Below are positions 20,901 to 28,775 of a stretch of DNA of 64,000 nt, in pieces. Within the stretch, counting starts at the first letter, position 1. Every line of letters starts with the position of its first letter. Source of the DNA: Nocardia flavorosea NBRC 108225 (GTDB taxonomy: Bacteria > Actinomycetota > Actinomycetes > Mycobacteriales > Mycobacteriaceae); NCBI RefSeq assembly GCF_001613385.1, contig NZ_BDCG01000004.1:124001-188000 (forward strand), written 5' to 3'. The notes under the pieces are model-generated. The model was not told where the DNA came from, searched no databases, and saw nothing but the letters and a program-made list of their open reading frames with translations. A program made the position numbers and the translations under genes.

Positions 20901-21269
20901 GACTACCTGGGTTCGGATCAGCCGATCCTGCTCGACTGGGCGGTCGGCCTGCAGTTCCCGTGCCAGCGTCCCTTCCGGCACGAGAACGGTGTCGCCGAGG
21001 TGCCGAAGTTCCGTGTCCTGCCCGACCGCCCGCTGGCGGTGAGTTCCACCAACACCTGGCAGGCCCAGGAATTCGGTGGCCCGCTCGGGTTCTCCCAGAT
21101 GCTGGCGAAATCCACCACCATCCCGACCTATCTGAAGAACGATTGGGGTCGTGACTGGGGCACGCTGGAACGCTACGACCAGTACTACGACGCGGTCCCG
21201 GCCCAATTGCAGACCGGCACCGCCACTCGGAGCGGTCTGTGGGATCCGGGGATGCTGCGGGTGTACTGA
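17952..21269 (+). CDS. embB: EmbB-like arabinosyltransferase (GT53)
   Basis: An 1105-residue multi-pass membrane glycosyltransferase that adds D-arabinofuranose from decaprenyl-phosphoryl-arabinose to cell-wall arabinan. It has a short cytoplasmic N-terminus, a first membrane segment, an extracellular jelly-roll-like domain (residues about 50-215), a 13-15-helix core with the GT53 acidic pair Asp280-Asp281 in GANTSDDGYI, and a large C-terminal carbohydrate-binding domain (about 730-1105). PEGGMLLATAPPQG near the N-terminus and GTATRSGLW at the C-terminus resemble mycobacterial EmbB more than EmbC or EmbA; the paralogue assignment is from memory of those sequences. Emb proteins are the ethambutol target. 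A VapBC module follows. Confidence 0.9.
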   Translation: MPEVATAVLTKTPPDPGRKVTPRDFRVARLVAIVTGVLGALFAIATPFLPVTQTTATLTWPQNNSLANTQAPLMSQVPLDLTATIPCSAVNQLPPEGGMLLATAPPQGDRAALEALFVRVSDTSVDVVDRNAVVATADRAEMANCSAITISSDNERTTAAFEGLVSETGAPNAGQLVGDLRPQMVGIFTDMTGDVPAGMSLESTIDTRFSSSPTWIKLAAMIAAVLCTVLALVALARLDTSDGRGHRRFLPANWLKPTLADGGVVGTLLVWHFLGANTSDDGYILSMVRVAPDAGYMANYFRWYGVPEAPFGWYYYVIQLFAEVSTASPWVRLPALACGILSWMVLSREVVPRLGNGLRGARARARFGSVPLWTGGLVFLAFWMPFDNGLRSEPIVALGALLTWVSIERAIATARLLPAAVAVVVAALTLAAAPTGLMCVAALLAGIRPITRIIVKRHREHGTAALLAPLAAAGFLVLTVVYSDQTFAGIQEANRVRQLAGPNLAWYEDYLRYYYLFVETVDGSLARRFAFLVMLLCLFTTMLVLLRRRRVPGIAAGPTWRLMGVVIGTIFFMMFLPTKWTHHFGAYAGIAGSLAAVTAVAVSASALRARKNRAIFLAGLLFTLALAFSGINGYWYVSSYGVPWFDKRISLFGISSNTVMLLLFGLSLLLVGWHVLREGYAKPPDSTRTVRGRRVRKFAAIPLTLVAAAMVLFEVLSLAKGAYSQYPGYSLARGNIDALAGESCGLANDVLVEVNANAGRLNPIIDPANPPTNPGDPLAGVDPVGFDPNGVPDDLSADAVEVKPGTGNTSNQSVGASFAEGQNAGTGGGQGALGVNGSTVALPFGLDPATTPILGSYQEGVQKPALVTSSWYELPQRSPEQPLLVVTAAGRILSYDDSGVMQYGQSLTVDYGKRQPDGSVSYIGTYVPRDIGPSPSWRNLRVPLDEIAPEADAVRIVANDPILIGDQWLAFTPPRVPTLQTANDYLGSDQPILLDWAVGLQFPCQRPFRHENGVAEVPKFRVLPDRPLAVSSTNTWQAQEFGGPLGFSQMLAKSTTIPTYLKNDWGRDWGTLERYDQYYDAVPAQLQTGTATRSGLWDPGMLRVY

Positions 21270-21294
21270 TGACCGGGTGAGACCTTCGCCTTGT

Positions 21295-21332
21295 TGTACA
21301 ATTTCATTGCCCGGTTGGATGAAAAATGTACA
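21295..21332 (+). promoter_or_regulatory. Candidate VapB operator: paired TGTACA sites
   Basis: The palindrome TGTACA occurs at 21295-21300 and again at 21327-21332, 32 bases apart (about three helical turns). The first overlaps TACAAT (21296-21301), a good -10 sequence. Placement just ahead of a toxin-antitoxin operon suggests autoregulation. Inference only. Confidence 0.4.
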
Positions 21333-21342
21333 GGAGGGTGTT

Positions 21343-21567
21343 GTGTCGCTAACCCATATCGACATCGACGAGGAAGAGCTGGAAACTGCGAAGCGGCTAG
21401 GTGGGCACAAGACGAAAACTGCAGCGGTGGCCGAGGCCTTGCGGCAATACAACCAGCGAATGAATCGGGCTGCCGCAGTCGATTACTACTTCGAGCTCGC
21501 GCGTGACTGGGATATCGAAGGCGCGGAAGCCGCACATGCGGCCGAGAAGCGGGCATACGAGGGGTGA
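21343..21567 (+). CDS. VapB-type antitoxin
   Basis: A 74-residue antitoxin. GTG 21343 follows caggaggg (21331-21338). The N-terminal part (SLTHIDIDEEELETAKRL, then KTKTAAVAEALRQY) is the ribbon-helix-helix form typical of VapB/type II toxin antitoxin_VapB family members; the acidic C-terminus (ARDWDIEGAEAAHAAEK) would wrap round the toxin. The stop overlaps the toxin start by 4 bases. The module sits between embB-like and aftA genes. Confidence 0.85.
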   Translation: MSLTHIDIDEEELETAKRLGGHKTKTAAVAEALRQYNQRMNRAAAVDYYFELARDWDIEGAEAAHAAEKRAYEG

Positions 21568-21992
21568 CCGGCTACCTGATCGATTCTTCGGCGCTGTGGC
21601 GCATACTTCGGGACCGATCGGTCCTGGAATGTTGGCGAGCAACTCTCGCTGACGGTGATTTTCGTTCGTGCTATCCGCAGCGGTCCGAGTTCTTGACGTC
21701 GGCCCGCAACCTGAAGGAGTACTCGGACCACTGCCGGATGTTCGATACCCTGTACCGGGACGTTGCGGTTCCCAAATCGGCCGGTCAGTGGATCGGCAAC
21801 GTGCAGTATCGCGCTGCCGAACGCGGCAGCCACCGCTGCCTTTCCGCGGTCGATCTGCAAATCTGTGCGACTGCTGCCCACCACGGCCTGGTAATCGTTC
21901 ACGATGATGCGGATTTCGTAGCCGCCACCCGGCTATCGGCTGAGCTCCAACAGACCAACGTGCACGAGGGGCCGCGCGGGCCCGTCGGCTGA
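21564..21992 (+). CDS. VapC-type PIN-domain ribonuclease toxin
   Basis: A 142-residue PIN-domain toxin. The acidic residues expected for Mg2+ binding are visible: Asp in GYLIDSSALW, Glu in QRSEFL, Asp in LSAVDLQICATA and the DD of VHDDADF. GTG at 21564 overlaps the antitoxin stop (GTGA), so the pair is translationally coupled. VapC toxins cleave tRNA or rRNA; the target here cannot be inferred. The frame is intact, so the module may be active. Confidence 0.87.
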   Translation: MTGYLIDSSALWRILRDRSVLECWRATLADGDFRSCYPQRSEFLTSARNLKEYSDHCRMFDTLYRDVAVPKSAGQWIGNVQYRAAERGSHRCLSAVDLQICATAAHHGLVIVHDDADFVAATRLSAELQQTNVHEGPRGPVG

Positions 21993-22155
21993 ACCCAACT
22001 CACTCGCCGGCCGTCGAGCTGCCCTTGTCACGGCGACGACCCAATGGCCGCGGCGACGCCCCAGGCGCGGTTCGGCAGCGAGGGGGCACGGCGGGTTCTC
22101 CACTAGGCTGACCGACGGCCAGTTCGTGTAGCAGGAGCCGGAGGTAAGTACGCCG

Positions 22156-24378
22156 ATGACGACGAGTCGTGGCGCGCGTGTGGGGCGCCAGGTCGGGGCC
22201 GGAATCGGCGAGGCGGTACTGGCCACAGTGGTCGCCGTGCTGGTGGTCGCGGTGGGTTTGTTCGCGTTTTCGCTGGTGAACTGGCCGGCGTTCAACTCCT
22301 CGAACGTACTGCGGGCGCTGACCACCGTGGGCCAGGTCGGCGCCACGGTGTTGCTGGCGGTATCGATCGCGCTGCTGCGGCTGCGACGGGCCCGCCGGTG
22401 GGCGAAACTACTGTCCTGGGCCGGTATCTCGGCGTTCGTCACCGTCACCCTGGGGCTGCCGCTGGCAGCGACGAAGCTGTACCTGTTCGGGATCTCGGTC
22501 GATCAGGAATTCCGCACCGAATACCTGACCCGGCTCACCGACAGCGCCGCACTACGCGATATGACCTACGCGGACCTGCCGCCGTTCTACCCGGCCGGTT
22601 GGTTCTGGTTCGGCGGGCGCGTCGCCAATGTGCTCGGGATGGACGGCTGGGAGGTTTTCAAGCCGTACGCGATCGGGTCGATCGCGGTGGCGGCGGTGGT
22701 CTCGCTGGTGCTGTGGTCGCGGTTGATCCGCGCCGACTGGGCAGTGGGGGTGACCGCCGCGATCACCGCGGTGGGGGTCACCTATGCCGCGCCGGAGGCC
22801 TACGGCGCCGTAATCGCCATCCTCATCCCGCCGGTACTGGTGATGGCGTGGGGTGCGCTGTACCGCCCGGCCGAACTCGTACACCCGACCTCGTCCGCAA
22901 GCGGGGCACCGGTGCTGGACCGCTCGGCTGATGAACCGGTAGCGGGTACCGCAACGACAGATCCCGCCGATACCCTTGAGCCGGCAGCTGCGCCCGCCGA
23001 TCCGGCGGATCGACGGACCGTCGCAGAACACGGCGTCGGCAACGAGAACCCGTCCGCTGCGGGATCGACCGGTGCTACGGCCGCGCGGGATTCCGGCGCG
23101 GCCGGGAAGACCGCCGGACTACCCGGTGCTGCCACGGCAGGCGGCTGGGCGGCGGTGCTGGGGACGGGGCTGTTCCTCGGCCTCGCGGCCACGTTCTACA
23201 CGCTCTACTTTGCGTTCGCGGTATTTGCCGTGGTGCTCATGGCGGTGGTCGCGGCCGGGCTGGGTGTCCGGGCCCGCTACGCCGCGCGGACACCGCGGCG
23301 CATCGCGGCACAGCAGGGGGCTGCGGGGGAGAAGGTCCAGGGGATCGGGGGTGCGATCGGTGCGCCGCTGCTGCGGCTGGTCGTGATGGGCGTGATCACC
23401 GCACTGGTCGGACTCCCGGTGTTCGTGCCCTTCCTGCTGCGGATGCTGGACAACCCGAAGCTGGAATCCGGTGGCGCCTTCCACTATCTGCCCGAGGCCG
23501 GGTCCGAAATGCCGCTGCCGATGGCGGAGTTCTCACTGCTCGGCGGCCTGTGCCTGGTCGGAGTGATCTGGCTGGTGCTGCGCGCCAGCTCCTCGCGGCG
23601 GGCGCAATCCCTGGGGCTCGGGGTGATCGCGGTCTATCTGTGGTCGCTGCTGTCGATGCTGGCCACCGTGGCAGGAACCACCCTGCTGTCGTTCCGGCTG
23701 GAACCTGTGCTGCTGGTGCTGCTGGCCGCGGCGGGCGCGTTCGGGTTCGTGGAGGGCGCCCGGGCGGTGTATCAAGCCTTGAACGAACCGGCACGGTTCC
23801 GCTGGGTGGCGATCGTGCTCGCGACCGTGGGTGCGCTGGCCTACTGCCAGAACATTCCGCACATCCTGGCTCCCGAGATCACCACCGCCTACACCGATAC
23901 CGACGGCGACGGACACCGCGCCGACCAGCGCGACCCCGCCGCCGTCCGGCACTACCACCACATCGACGACGCCCTGCGGGACCAGACCGGCCGCGAACCG
24001 TCGGAGAACGTACTGCTCACCGGCGACACCACCTTCCTCGCCTACTACCCGTACTTCGGATTCCAGGGCTTGACTTCGCATTACGCGAATCCGCTGGCCG
24101 ACTATGCGGATCGGTCCGCGACCGTCGAGGCCTGGAGCGAACTGGAGACGCCGCAGGAACTCCTCGACGCGATGGCCGCCGCACCCTGGCGCGGCCCCGA
24201 CGCTTTCCTGTTCCGCCGCAGCGGCGACGATTACACGCTGCGGCTGGCGGCGGACGTATATCCCAACGACCCCAACGTCCGCCGTTACACCGTCACGTTC
24301 CCGGCGGCCCTGTTCGACGATCCCCGATTCACCACCACCGATATCGGACCGTTCAGCCTCATCGTGGTGAAGCGCTGA
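22156..24378 (+). CDS. aftA: AftA, galactan arabinofuranosyltransferase
   Basis: A 740-residue membrane GT-C enzyme that primes galactan with the first arabinofuranose residues before the Emb enzymes extend them. The AftA signature region LTDSAALRDMTYADLPPFYPAGWFWFGGR (quoted here only as its flanks: LTDSAALRD and FYPAGWFWFGG) is clear. About 10-11 membrane helices precede a soluble C-terminal domain (residues about 570-740). A low-complexity Ala/Pro/Asp insert (about 240-325) splits the helical core and is likely a cytoplasmic or periplasmic loop. ATG 22156 has ggaggt at 22140-22145. TAGGCT at 22104-22109 is a possible -10. Confidence 0.9.
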   Translation: MTTSRGARVGRQVGAGIGEAVLATVVAVLVVAVGLFAFSLVNWPAFNSSNVLRALTTVGQVGATVLLAVSIALLRLRRARRWAKLLSWAGISAFVTVTLGLPLAATKLYLFGISVDQEFRTEYLTRLTDSAALRDMTYADLPPFYPAGWFWFGGRVANVLGMDGWEVFKPYAIGSIAVAAVVSLVLWSRLIRADWAVGVTAAITAVGVTYAAPEAYGAVIAILIPPVLVMAWGALYRPAELVHPTSSASGAPVLDRSADEPVAGTATTDPADTLEPAAAPADPADRRTVAEHGVGNENPSAAGSTGATAARDSGAAGKTAGLPGAATAGGWAAVLGTGLFLGLAATFYTLYFAFAVFAVVLMAVVAAGLGVRARYAARTPRRIAAQQGAAGEKVQGIGGAIGAPLLRLVVMGVITALVGLPVFVPFLLRMLDNPKLESGGAFHYLPEAGSEMPLPMAEFSLLGGLCLVGVIWLVLRASSSRRAQSLGLGVIAVYLWSLLSMLATVAGTTLLSFRLEPVLLVLLAAAGAFGFVEGARAVYQALNEPARFRWVAIVLATVGALAYCQNIPHILAPEITTAYTDTDGDGHRADQRDPAAVRHYHHIDDALRDQTGREPSENVLLTGDTTFLAYYPYFGFQGLTSHYANPLADYADRSATVEAWSELETPQELLDAMAAAPWRGPDAFLFRRSGDDYTLRLAADVYPNDPNVRRYTVTFPAALFDDPRFTTTDIGPFSLIVVKR

Positions 24379-24438
24379 GTTCTTGGGCGAGGCCCGGGCA
24401 CACTAGGGCATTCGCCTTTTGCGGTGTGCCTGAGCCGG

Positions 24439-24543
24439 ACCGAGTACGGCATCATATCGGCCGCGCCTGCCGCCGACTCCTTCGAACTCGGCGGCAACAG
24501 CCTCGTGGCCACCCCGGCGCTGCCCTCACCGGCGCCGCCCTGA
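24439..24543 (+). pseudogene. Relic of an NRPS peptidyl-carrier domain
   Basis: In the 520-base gap between aftA and embC one frame reads ...ISAAPAADSFELGGNSLVATPAL... and stops at 24541. FELGGNSL is the phosphopantetheine site of nonribosomal peptide synthetase carrier domains, including the acceptor Ser. The match is short and has no start codon or upstream domain. Downstream, a different frame reads SAVRDLAPARR (from about 24570), resembling the usual end of such a domain, so the relic seems frameshifted. The rest of 24379-24898 holds no gene I can support. Confidence 0.5.
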
Positions 24544-24884
24544 CTGGGCCGTCCGGTTCGCTCCAGTGCTGTGCGCGACCTCGCCCCGGCTCGCCGGTCG
24601 GTAGTGACGAGCGCGCCATCTGCTATCTGCTGGTGCCGCCGCCCGGGTGATGGCTGCCGCGGCCGTGGGTGCCTGTGTCCGGTTCGCGCCCGGTCGGGCG
24701 GTTTCGGCTGCACCCGGCGTATCGGCGCAGCACTGTTCGCGCTGCGTCACGGTCGCACGCTTGCTTGCGGGACCGCGCGCGTAGGCAATGTGTCCGCGAA
24801 TCGACCGATATGCCGTCCGGTTCGTTCCGGGTGCCCCGCCGAGCCGTGCACGGCCGTGGATGCGCTGCGCCTGGTTGCGCCGAT

Positions 24885-24890
24885 TAGAGT
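24885..24890 (+). promoter_or_regulatory. -10 box TAGAGT of leaderless embC-like gene
   Basis: TAGAGT ends 8 nt before the GTG at 24899. No ribosome-binding site is present. Confidence 0.55.
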
Positions 24891-24898
24891 CGAGCCCC

Positions 24899-27800
24899 GT
24901 GCGACCGCAACGATCCCCCCGAGCGTTGAACCGTATCCGTTTGCTGGCCCTGGTGTCCGGGCTACTCGGGTTCGTGCTGGCGATCCTGGCGCCGGTGCTG
25001 CCGGTCCGGCAGGACCAGACGGTCCTGGACTGGCCGCAGGCCGGTGCGACCGACGTCGAGGCGCCACTGGTGAGTTATCAGCCGCTGCGGCTGGATCTCA
25101 CGGTGCCGTGCCCGGTAGCGGCCGCCGCCGAGGGCACGGTGGTGGCGACGGTTCCCGACGAATCGGGTAAATCGTCGGCCCGCGGTCTGCGGGTCAGCAT
25201 ATCGGGCGACACGTTGTCGGTGGTGTTGCGCGATGTACCGCTGTTGTCCGCCGACCGTGCGGAACTGGCCGGTTGTGAATCGCTGTCGGTGGTTTCGACC
25301 GCGGCCTCCACCACCGCCGAGCTCACCGGTGCCGTCCGCGCGGACGGTACTCCGTTGCGCACCCAGGTGGATCGGGATATCCGGCCGCAAATGGTCGGCG
25401 TCTTCACCGATCTGCCCGCCGAGCAGCTCGGCGGTATCCGGTTGCACGCCGATATCGATTCCCGTTTCACCTCCTCGCCGACCTTGCTGAAAATGGCCGC
25501 GATCATCGGCGCGGTCGTGTTCACCATGCTGGCGCTGCTGGCCCTGCACCTGCTCGACACCAGCGACGGCCGCCGCGCCCGCCGGTTCCTGCCGTCGCAC
25601 TGGTGGCGCTTCCGGCTCGCCGACGGCGCGGTCCTCGGGGTGCTGGTGGGCTGGCATGTGATCGGCGCCAACACCTCCGACGACGGCTACATCCTGAACA
25701 TGGCCAGGGTGTCGGAGAAGTCCGGTTATCTGGCGAACTATTACCGCTGGTTCGGGGTGCCGGAGGCGCCGTTCGGCTGGTCGTACGAGGTGCTGGCGTG
25801 GATGTCGCGGATCTCGGAGTCGAGCCCGTGGATGCGGTTGCCCACGCTGCTCGCCGGGATCGTCTGCTGGTTGGTGATCAGCCGGGAAGTGCTGCCGCGG
25901 CTCGGCGCCCGGGTACGCGGTAACCAGGTCGCGCTGTGGACCGCCGGGCTGGTGTTCCTGGCGTTCTGGCTGCCCTACGACAACGGTCTGCGGCCCGAAC
26001 CGCTGATCGCTGCCGGTGCACTGCTCACCTGGTGTTCGATCGAGCGTGCCATCGCCACCGCACGGCTGTTGCCGACAGCGGTCGCGATCCTGATCGCGGC
26101 GTTCTCGCTGGCCGCCGGCCCGACCGGGCTCATCTGTATCGCCGCGCTGATCGCGGGTTCCCGCCCGGTTCTGCAGATCATCATCAAACGGGCCCGTGCC
26201 GACAGGAGCGGACCAGGCCCGGATGCGGTAGCGGAGCGTGACCACGCAGGATCCTCGCCGATGCCGAATAGGCAGGGCGGGAGTGTATGGGGTGCGGTGG
26301 GACGGTACGCGAGTCTGCTCGCACCCGGACTGGCTGCCGGAACGCTGGTACTCGTGGTGATTTTCGCCGACCAGACCCTGTCGACAGTGCTGGAGGCCAC
26401 CCGGGTACGCACCGCGGTCGGCCCGAACGTCGCGTGGTTCGACGAGCGCACCCGCTGGGATTCGCTGCTCATGCTCTCCCCGGACGGTTCGCTGGCCCGG
26501 CGTTTCGGTGTGCTGCTGATGCTGCTCTGCCTGCTGGTCTGCATTCTGCAGGTACTGCGCAAGGGCCGGATCCCGGGTACCGCGCGGGGGCCGTCGGTGC
26601 GCGTTCTCGGCATCGTGTTCGCCTCGCTGCTGCTGATGATGTTCACCCCCACCAAATGGACCCATCATTTCGGCGTCTACGCCGGCCTGGCCGGTTCGCT
26701 CGCGGCACTGGCCGCGGTGGCAGTGGGCACCAACGGTATTCGCGCGCCGCGTAACCGCGCGCTGTTCGCCGCCGCCGTGCTGTTCCTGCTGGCGATCACC
26801 TTCACCGGGTCGAACGGCTGGTGGTACGTGTCCAGTTACGGTGTCCCGTGGTGGGACAAGGCGCCACTGATCGCGGGGAAGGGCTTCTCGACACTGTTCC
26901 TCGGGCTCAGCGTGCTCGCGCTGCTGGTGGCGTTGTGGTTGCACTACCGGGCGCCGTACCGCAGTGGTCCGCCGTCCCGTTCGTCGCGTTACGCATCGGC
27001 GCCGTTGACCGTCGCCGCGGCGCTGATGGTGCTGTTCGAGATCGCTTCGCTGACCAAGGCGGCCGCAGCCCAATACCCGGCGTACTCGATCGCCAAATCG
27101 AATGTCCGCGCGCTGGCCGGTGACCCGTGCGGATTGGCGGACGAGGTGCTGGTGGAGACGGATACTGCCGATTCACTGCTGCAGCCGTACGAGGGCGACC
27201 CGGCCAACGGTTTGGTCTCCGGTGATCCCGAAACCGAGACCACCGGTTTCACGCCGGACGGAGTGGCCGGCGATCTCACCGCGGATGCGGAGGAAACCGT
27301 CTCCGGCAGTGCGAACTCGCTCGAATCCGATACCGAGAACAAGACCACCGACACCACCGGCGCCGGGACCGGCGGCGGCACCGAGGATCAACCGGGGATC
27401 AACGGTTCCACTGTCGCCTTGCCGTTCGGTCTCGACCCCGCCCGCACCCCGGTACTGGGCAGCTATCACACCGGCGACCAGCAGGAGGCGCAACTGACCT
27501 CGCAGTGGTATCGCCTGGACCTGACCGACGAGATGCGCGCCGACCCCGCCTACCGGGTGCTGACGATAACCGCCGCCGGCCGGATCAAATCGATAGACGC
27601 CGATGGAGTGCTGACCTATGGGCAGGAATTGACCGTCGAATACGGCACGCGAGCCGCCGACGGCACCATGGAGGTACTGGGCTCGGTGACTCCGCTGGAT
27701 ATCGGCCCGAACCCGTCCTGGCGCAATCTGCGGGTCCCGCTGGACCAGTTGCCGCCCGAGGTGAATGCCGTCCGGCTGGTCGCGGTGGACAACGACATCA

Positions 27801-28228
27801 CCAGCCGCCAGTGGCTGGCCGTCACCCCACCCCGCTTGCCGCGCCTGACAACCCTGGATTCGGTTGTCGGGCATACCGATCCGGTGCTGCTGGACTGGCA
27901 CGTCGGGCTTGCTTTCGGCTGCCAGCGGCCGTTCGACCACGCAAACGGCGTGGCGGAGGTGCCGCGCTGGCGCATCCTGCCGGACCGGACCGGATCGGAC
28001 GCGTCCAACGCCTGGCAGGACCATATCGGTGGTGGCCCGCTCGGCTGGACCGAACTGCTCCTGCAGGCGGATTCGGTGGCCACCTACCTCGCCGAGGACT
28101 GGGCGCGGGACTGGGGTTCGCTCGAGCGGTACACCCCGTACCGGCCCGGTGCGCAGCCCGCGGAACTGACCGTCACCCAGCGCAATCGCAACGGTCTGGA
28201 GACCGACGCACCCATCAAGGTGAGTTGA
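24899..28228 (+). CDS. embC: EmbC-like arabinosyltransferase (GT53)
   Basis: An 1109-residue paralogue of the upstream Emb protein with the same layout: N-terminal membrane segment, extracellular domain, helical core with Asp261-Asp262 in GANTSDDGYI, and C-terminal carbohydrate-binding domain. WFDERTR, LRKGRIPGTA and PTKWTHHFGVYAGLAGSL are closer to mycobacterial EmbC than EmbB (from memory). GTG 24899 is preferred to an upstream ATG at 24788 because the added residues are not hydrophobic or conserved-looking and the -10 box fixes the transcript start. Residues about 432-465 are an insert absent from the EmbB-like paralogue; it contains a copy of the dispersed GCGGTAGCG repeat. Confidence 0.88.
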   Translation: MRPQRSPRALNRIRLLALVSGLLGFVLAILAPVLPVRQDQTVLDWPQAGATDVEAPLVSYQPLRLDLTVPCPVAAAAEGTVVATVPDESGKSSARGLRVSISGDTLSVVLRDVPLLSADRAELAGCESLSVVSTAASTTAELTGAVRADGTPLRTQVDRDIRPQMVGVFTDLPAEQLGGIRLHADIDSRFTSSPTLLKMAAIIGAVVFTMLALLALHLLDTSDGRRARRFLPSHWWRFRLADGAVLGVLVGWHVIGANTSDDGYILNMARVSEKSGYLANYYRWFGVPEAPFGWSYEVLAWMSRISESSPWMRLPTLLAGIVCWLVISREVLPRLGARVRGNQVALWTAGLVFLAFWLPYDNGLRPEPLIAAGALLTWCSIERAIATARLLPTAVAILIAAFSLAAGPTGLICIAALIAGSRPVLQIIIKRARADRSGPGPDAVAERDHAGSSPMPNRQGGSVWGAVGRYASLLAPGLAAGTLVLVVIFADQTLSTVLEATRVRTAVGPNVAWFDERTRWDSLLMLSPDGSLARRFGVLLMLLCLLVCILQVLRKGRIPGTARGPSVRVLGIVFASLLLMMFTPTKWTHHFGVYAGLAGSLAALAAVAVGTNGIRAPRNRALFAAAVLFLLAITFTGSNGWWYVSSYGVPWWDKAPLIAGKGFSTLFLGLSVLALLVALWLHYRAPYRSGPPSRSSRYASAPLTVAAALMVLFEIASLTKAAAAQYPAYSIAKSNVRALAGDPCGLADEVLVETDTADSLLQPYEGDPANGLVSGDPETETTGFTPDGVAGDLTADAEETVSGSANSLESDTENKTTDTTGAGTGGGTEDQPGINGSTVALPFGLDPARTPVLGSYHTGDQQEAQLTSQWYRLDLTDEMRADPAYRVLTITAAGRIKSIDADGVLTYGQELTVEYGTRAADGTMEVLGSVTPLDIGPNPSWRNLRVPLDQLPPEVNAVRLVAVDNDITSRQWLAVTPPRLPRLTTLDSVVGHTDPVLLDWHVGLAFGCQRPFDHANGVAEVPRWRILPDRTGSDASNAWQDHIGGGPLGWTELLLQADSVATYLAEDWARDWGSLERYTPYRPGAQPAELTVTQRNRNGLETDAPIKVS
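26205..26249 (+). repeat. Dispersed GCGGTAGCG-type repeat, copy B, inside embC-like gene
   Basis: A 45-base copy closely matching 36053-36098 lies within the coding frame and encodes part of a hydrophilic loop (RSGPGPDAVAERDHAG). The EmbB-like paralogue lacks this segment. Confidence 0.6.
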
Positions 28229-28337
28229 ACTACGGTGCGCTACATCGAAACTCGTCAATCATGTGTGTTACCTCACAGTCCGGTTTATTTCCAGGTGAGG
28301 GAATTCCCGAATGGATGACGAACCCGGACTCACGCCG

Positions 28338-28343
28338 TACCCT
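28338..28343 (+). promoter_or_regulatory. -10 box TACCCT of leaderless small ORF
   Basis: TACCCT ends 7 nt before the ATG at 28351. Confidence 0.45.
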
Positions 28344-28350
28344 GGGTCGC

Positions 28351-28512
28351 ATGACCTCGGCCTTCGAAGATATGGAACTGCGCGATCTCGTCGGCTTGCT
28401 CACCGATGAGGAGCAGCGAGAACTACGACCAACGGTATTACGCGTCCTCGGGCGACTGCCGTCTCAGGAGGTGCTGCGCCGGGAACTCGGACAGCGGATG
28501 ACGCGAGTATGA
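28351..28512 (+). CDS. Small hypothetical protein, 53 residues
   Basis: A short leaderless ORF (MTSAFEDMELRDLVGLLTDE...) with a -10 box at the usual distance and a strong terminator 48 nt after its stop. The composition is Leu/Arg/Glu-rich and predicts two or three amphipathic helices, without signal peptide or membrane segment. I do not recognise a family. The independent promoter and terminator make it likely to be a real transcription unit. Confidence 0.55.
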   Translation: MTSAFEDMELRDLVGLLTDEEQRELRPTVLRVLGRLPSQEVLRRELGQRMTRV

Positions 28513-28560
28513 GAGCCAACCCGGCCTGGACATCCATGGGCTGGGCGAACCGAAATACGA

Positions 28561-28609
28561 CGAGGGCCGTCGCGCCGGAGTAGATCCGGCGCGACGGCCC
28601 TCGAGCTTT
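28561..28609. terminator. 19-bp hairpin, bidirectional terminator
   Basis: 28561-28579 pairs perfectly with 28585-28603 around a GTAGA loop and is followed by AGCTTTA. It lies between the + strand small ORF and the end of the - strand dprE2. Confidence 0.8.
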
Positions 28610-28775
28610 ACCGATCGGGTCGACGGAAGCAGTGAACCGGGATGAGCTGTGCCGAGGCACTTGCTCCGGACAGGCGCAACGATGGTGCCGGTCCGTTCAG
28701 GCCCGTTCGGCACGGCGACGGCGCATCTCCGCCGCGGCTTCCTGTTGCTGTCTCGCCGCCCGGGTCACCGCCCCG

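Noticed and set aside
24788..24898. Upstream ATG start for the embC-like gene
   Set aside because: The extra 37 residues are not hydrophobic or family-like, and the -10 box TAGAGT lies inside them.
24962..27073. Long antisense frame over the embC-like gene
   Set aside because: Same GC effect; composition is Gln/Arg/His-rich and the sense strand encodes an unmistakable Emb protein.
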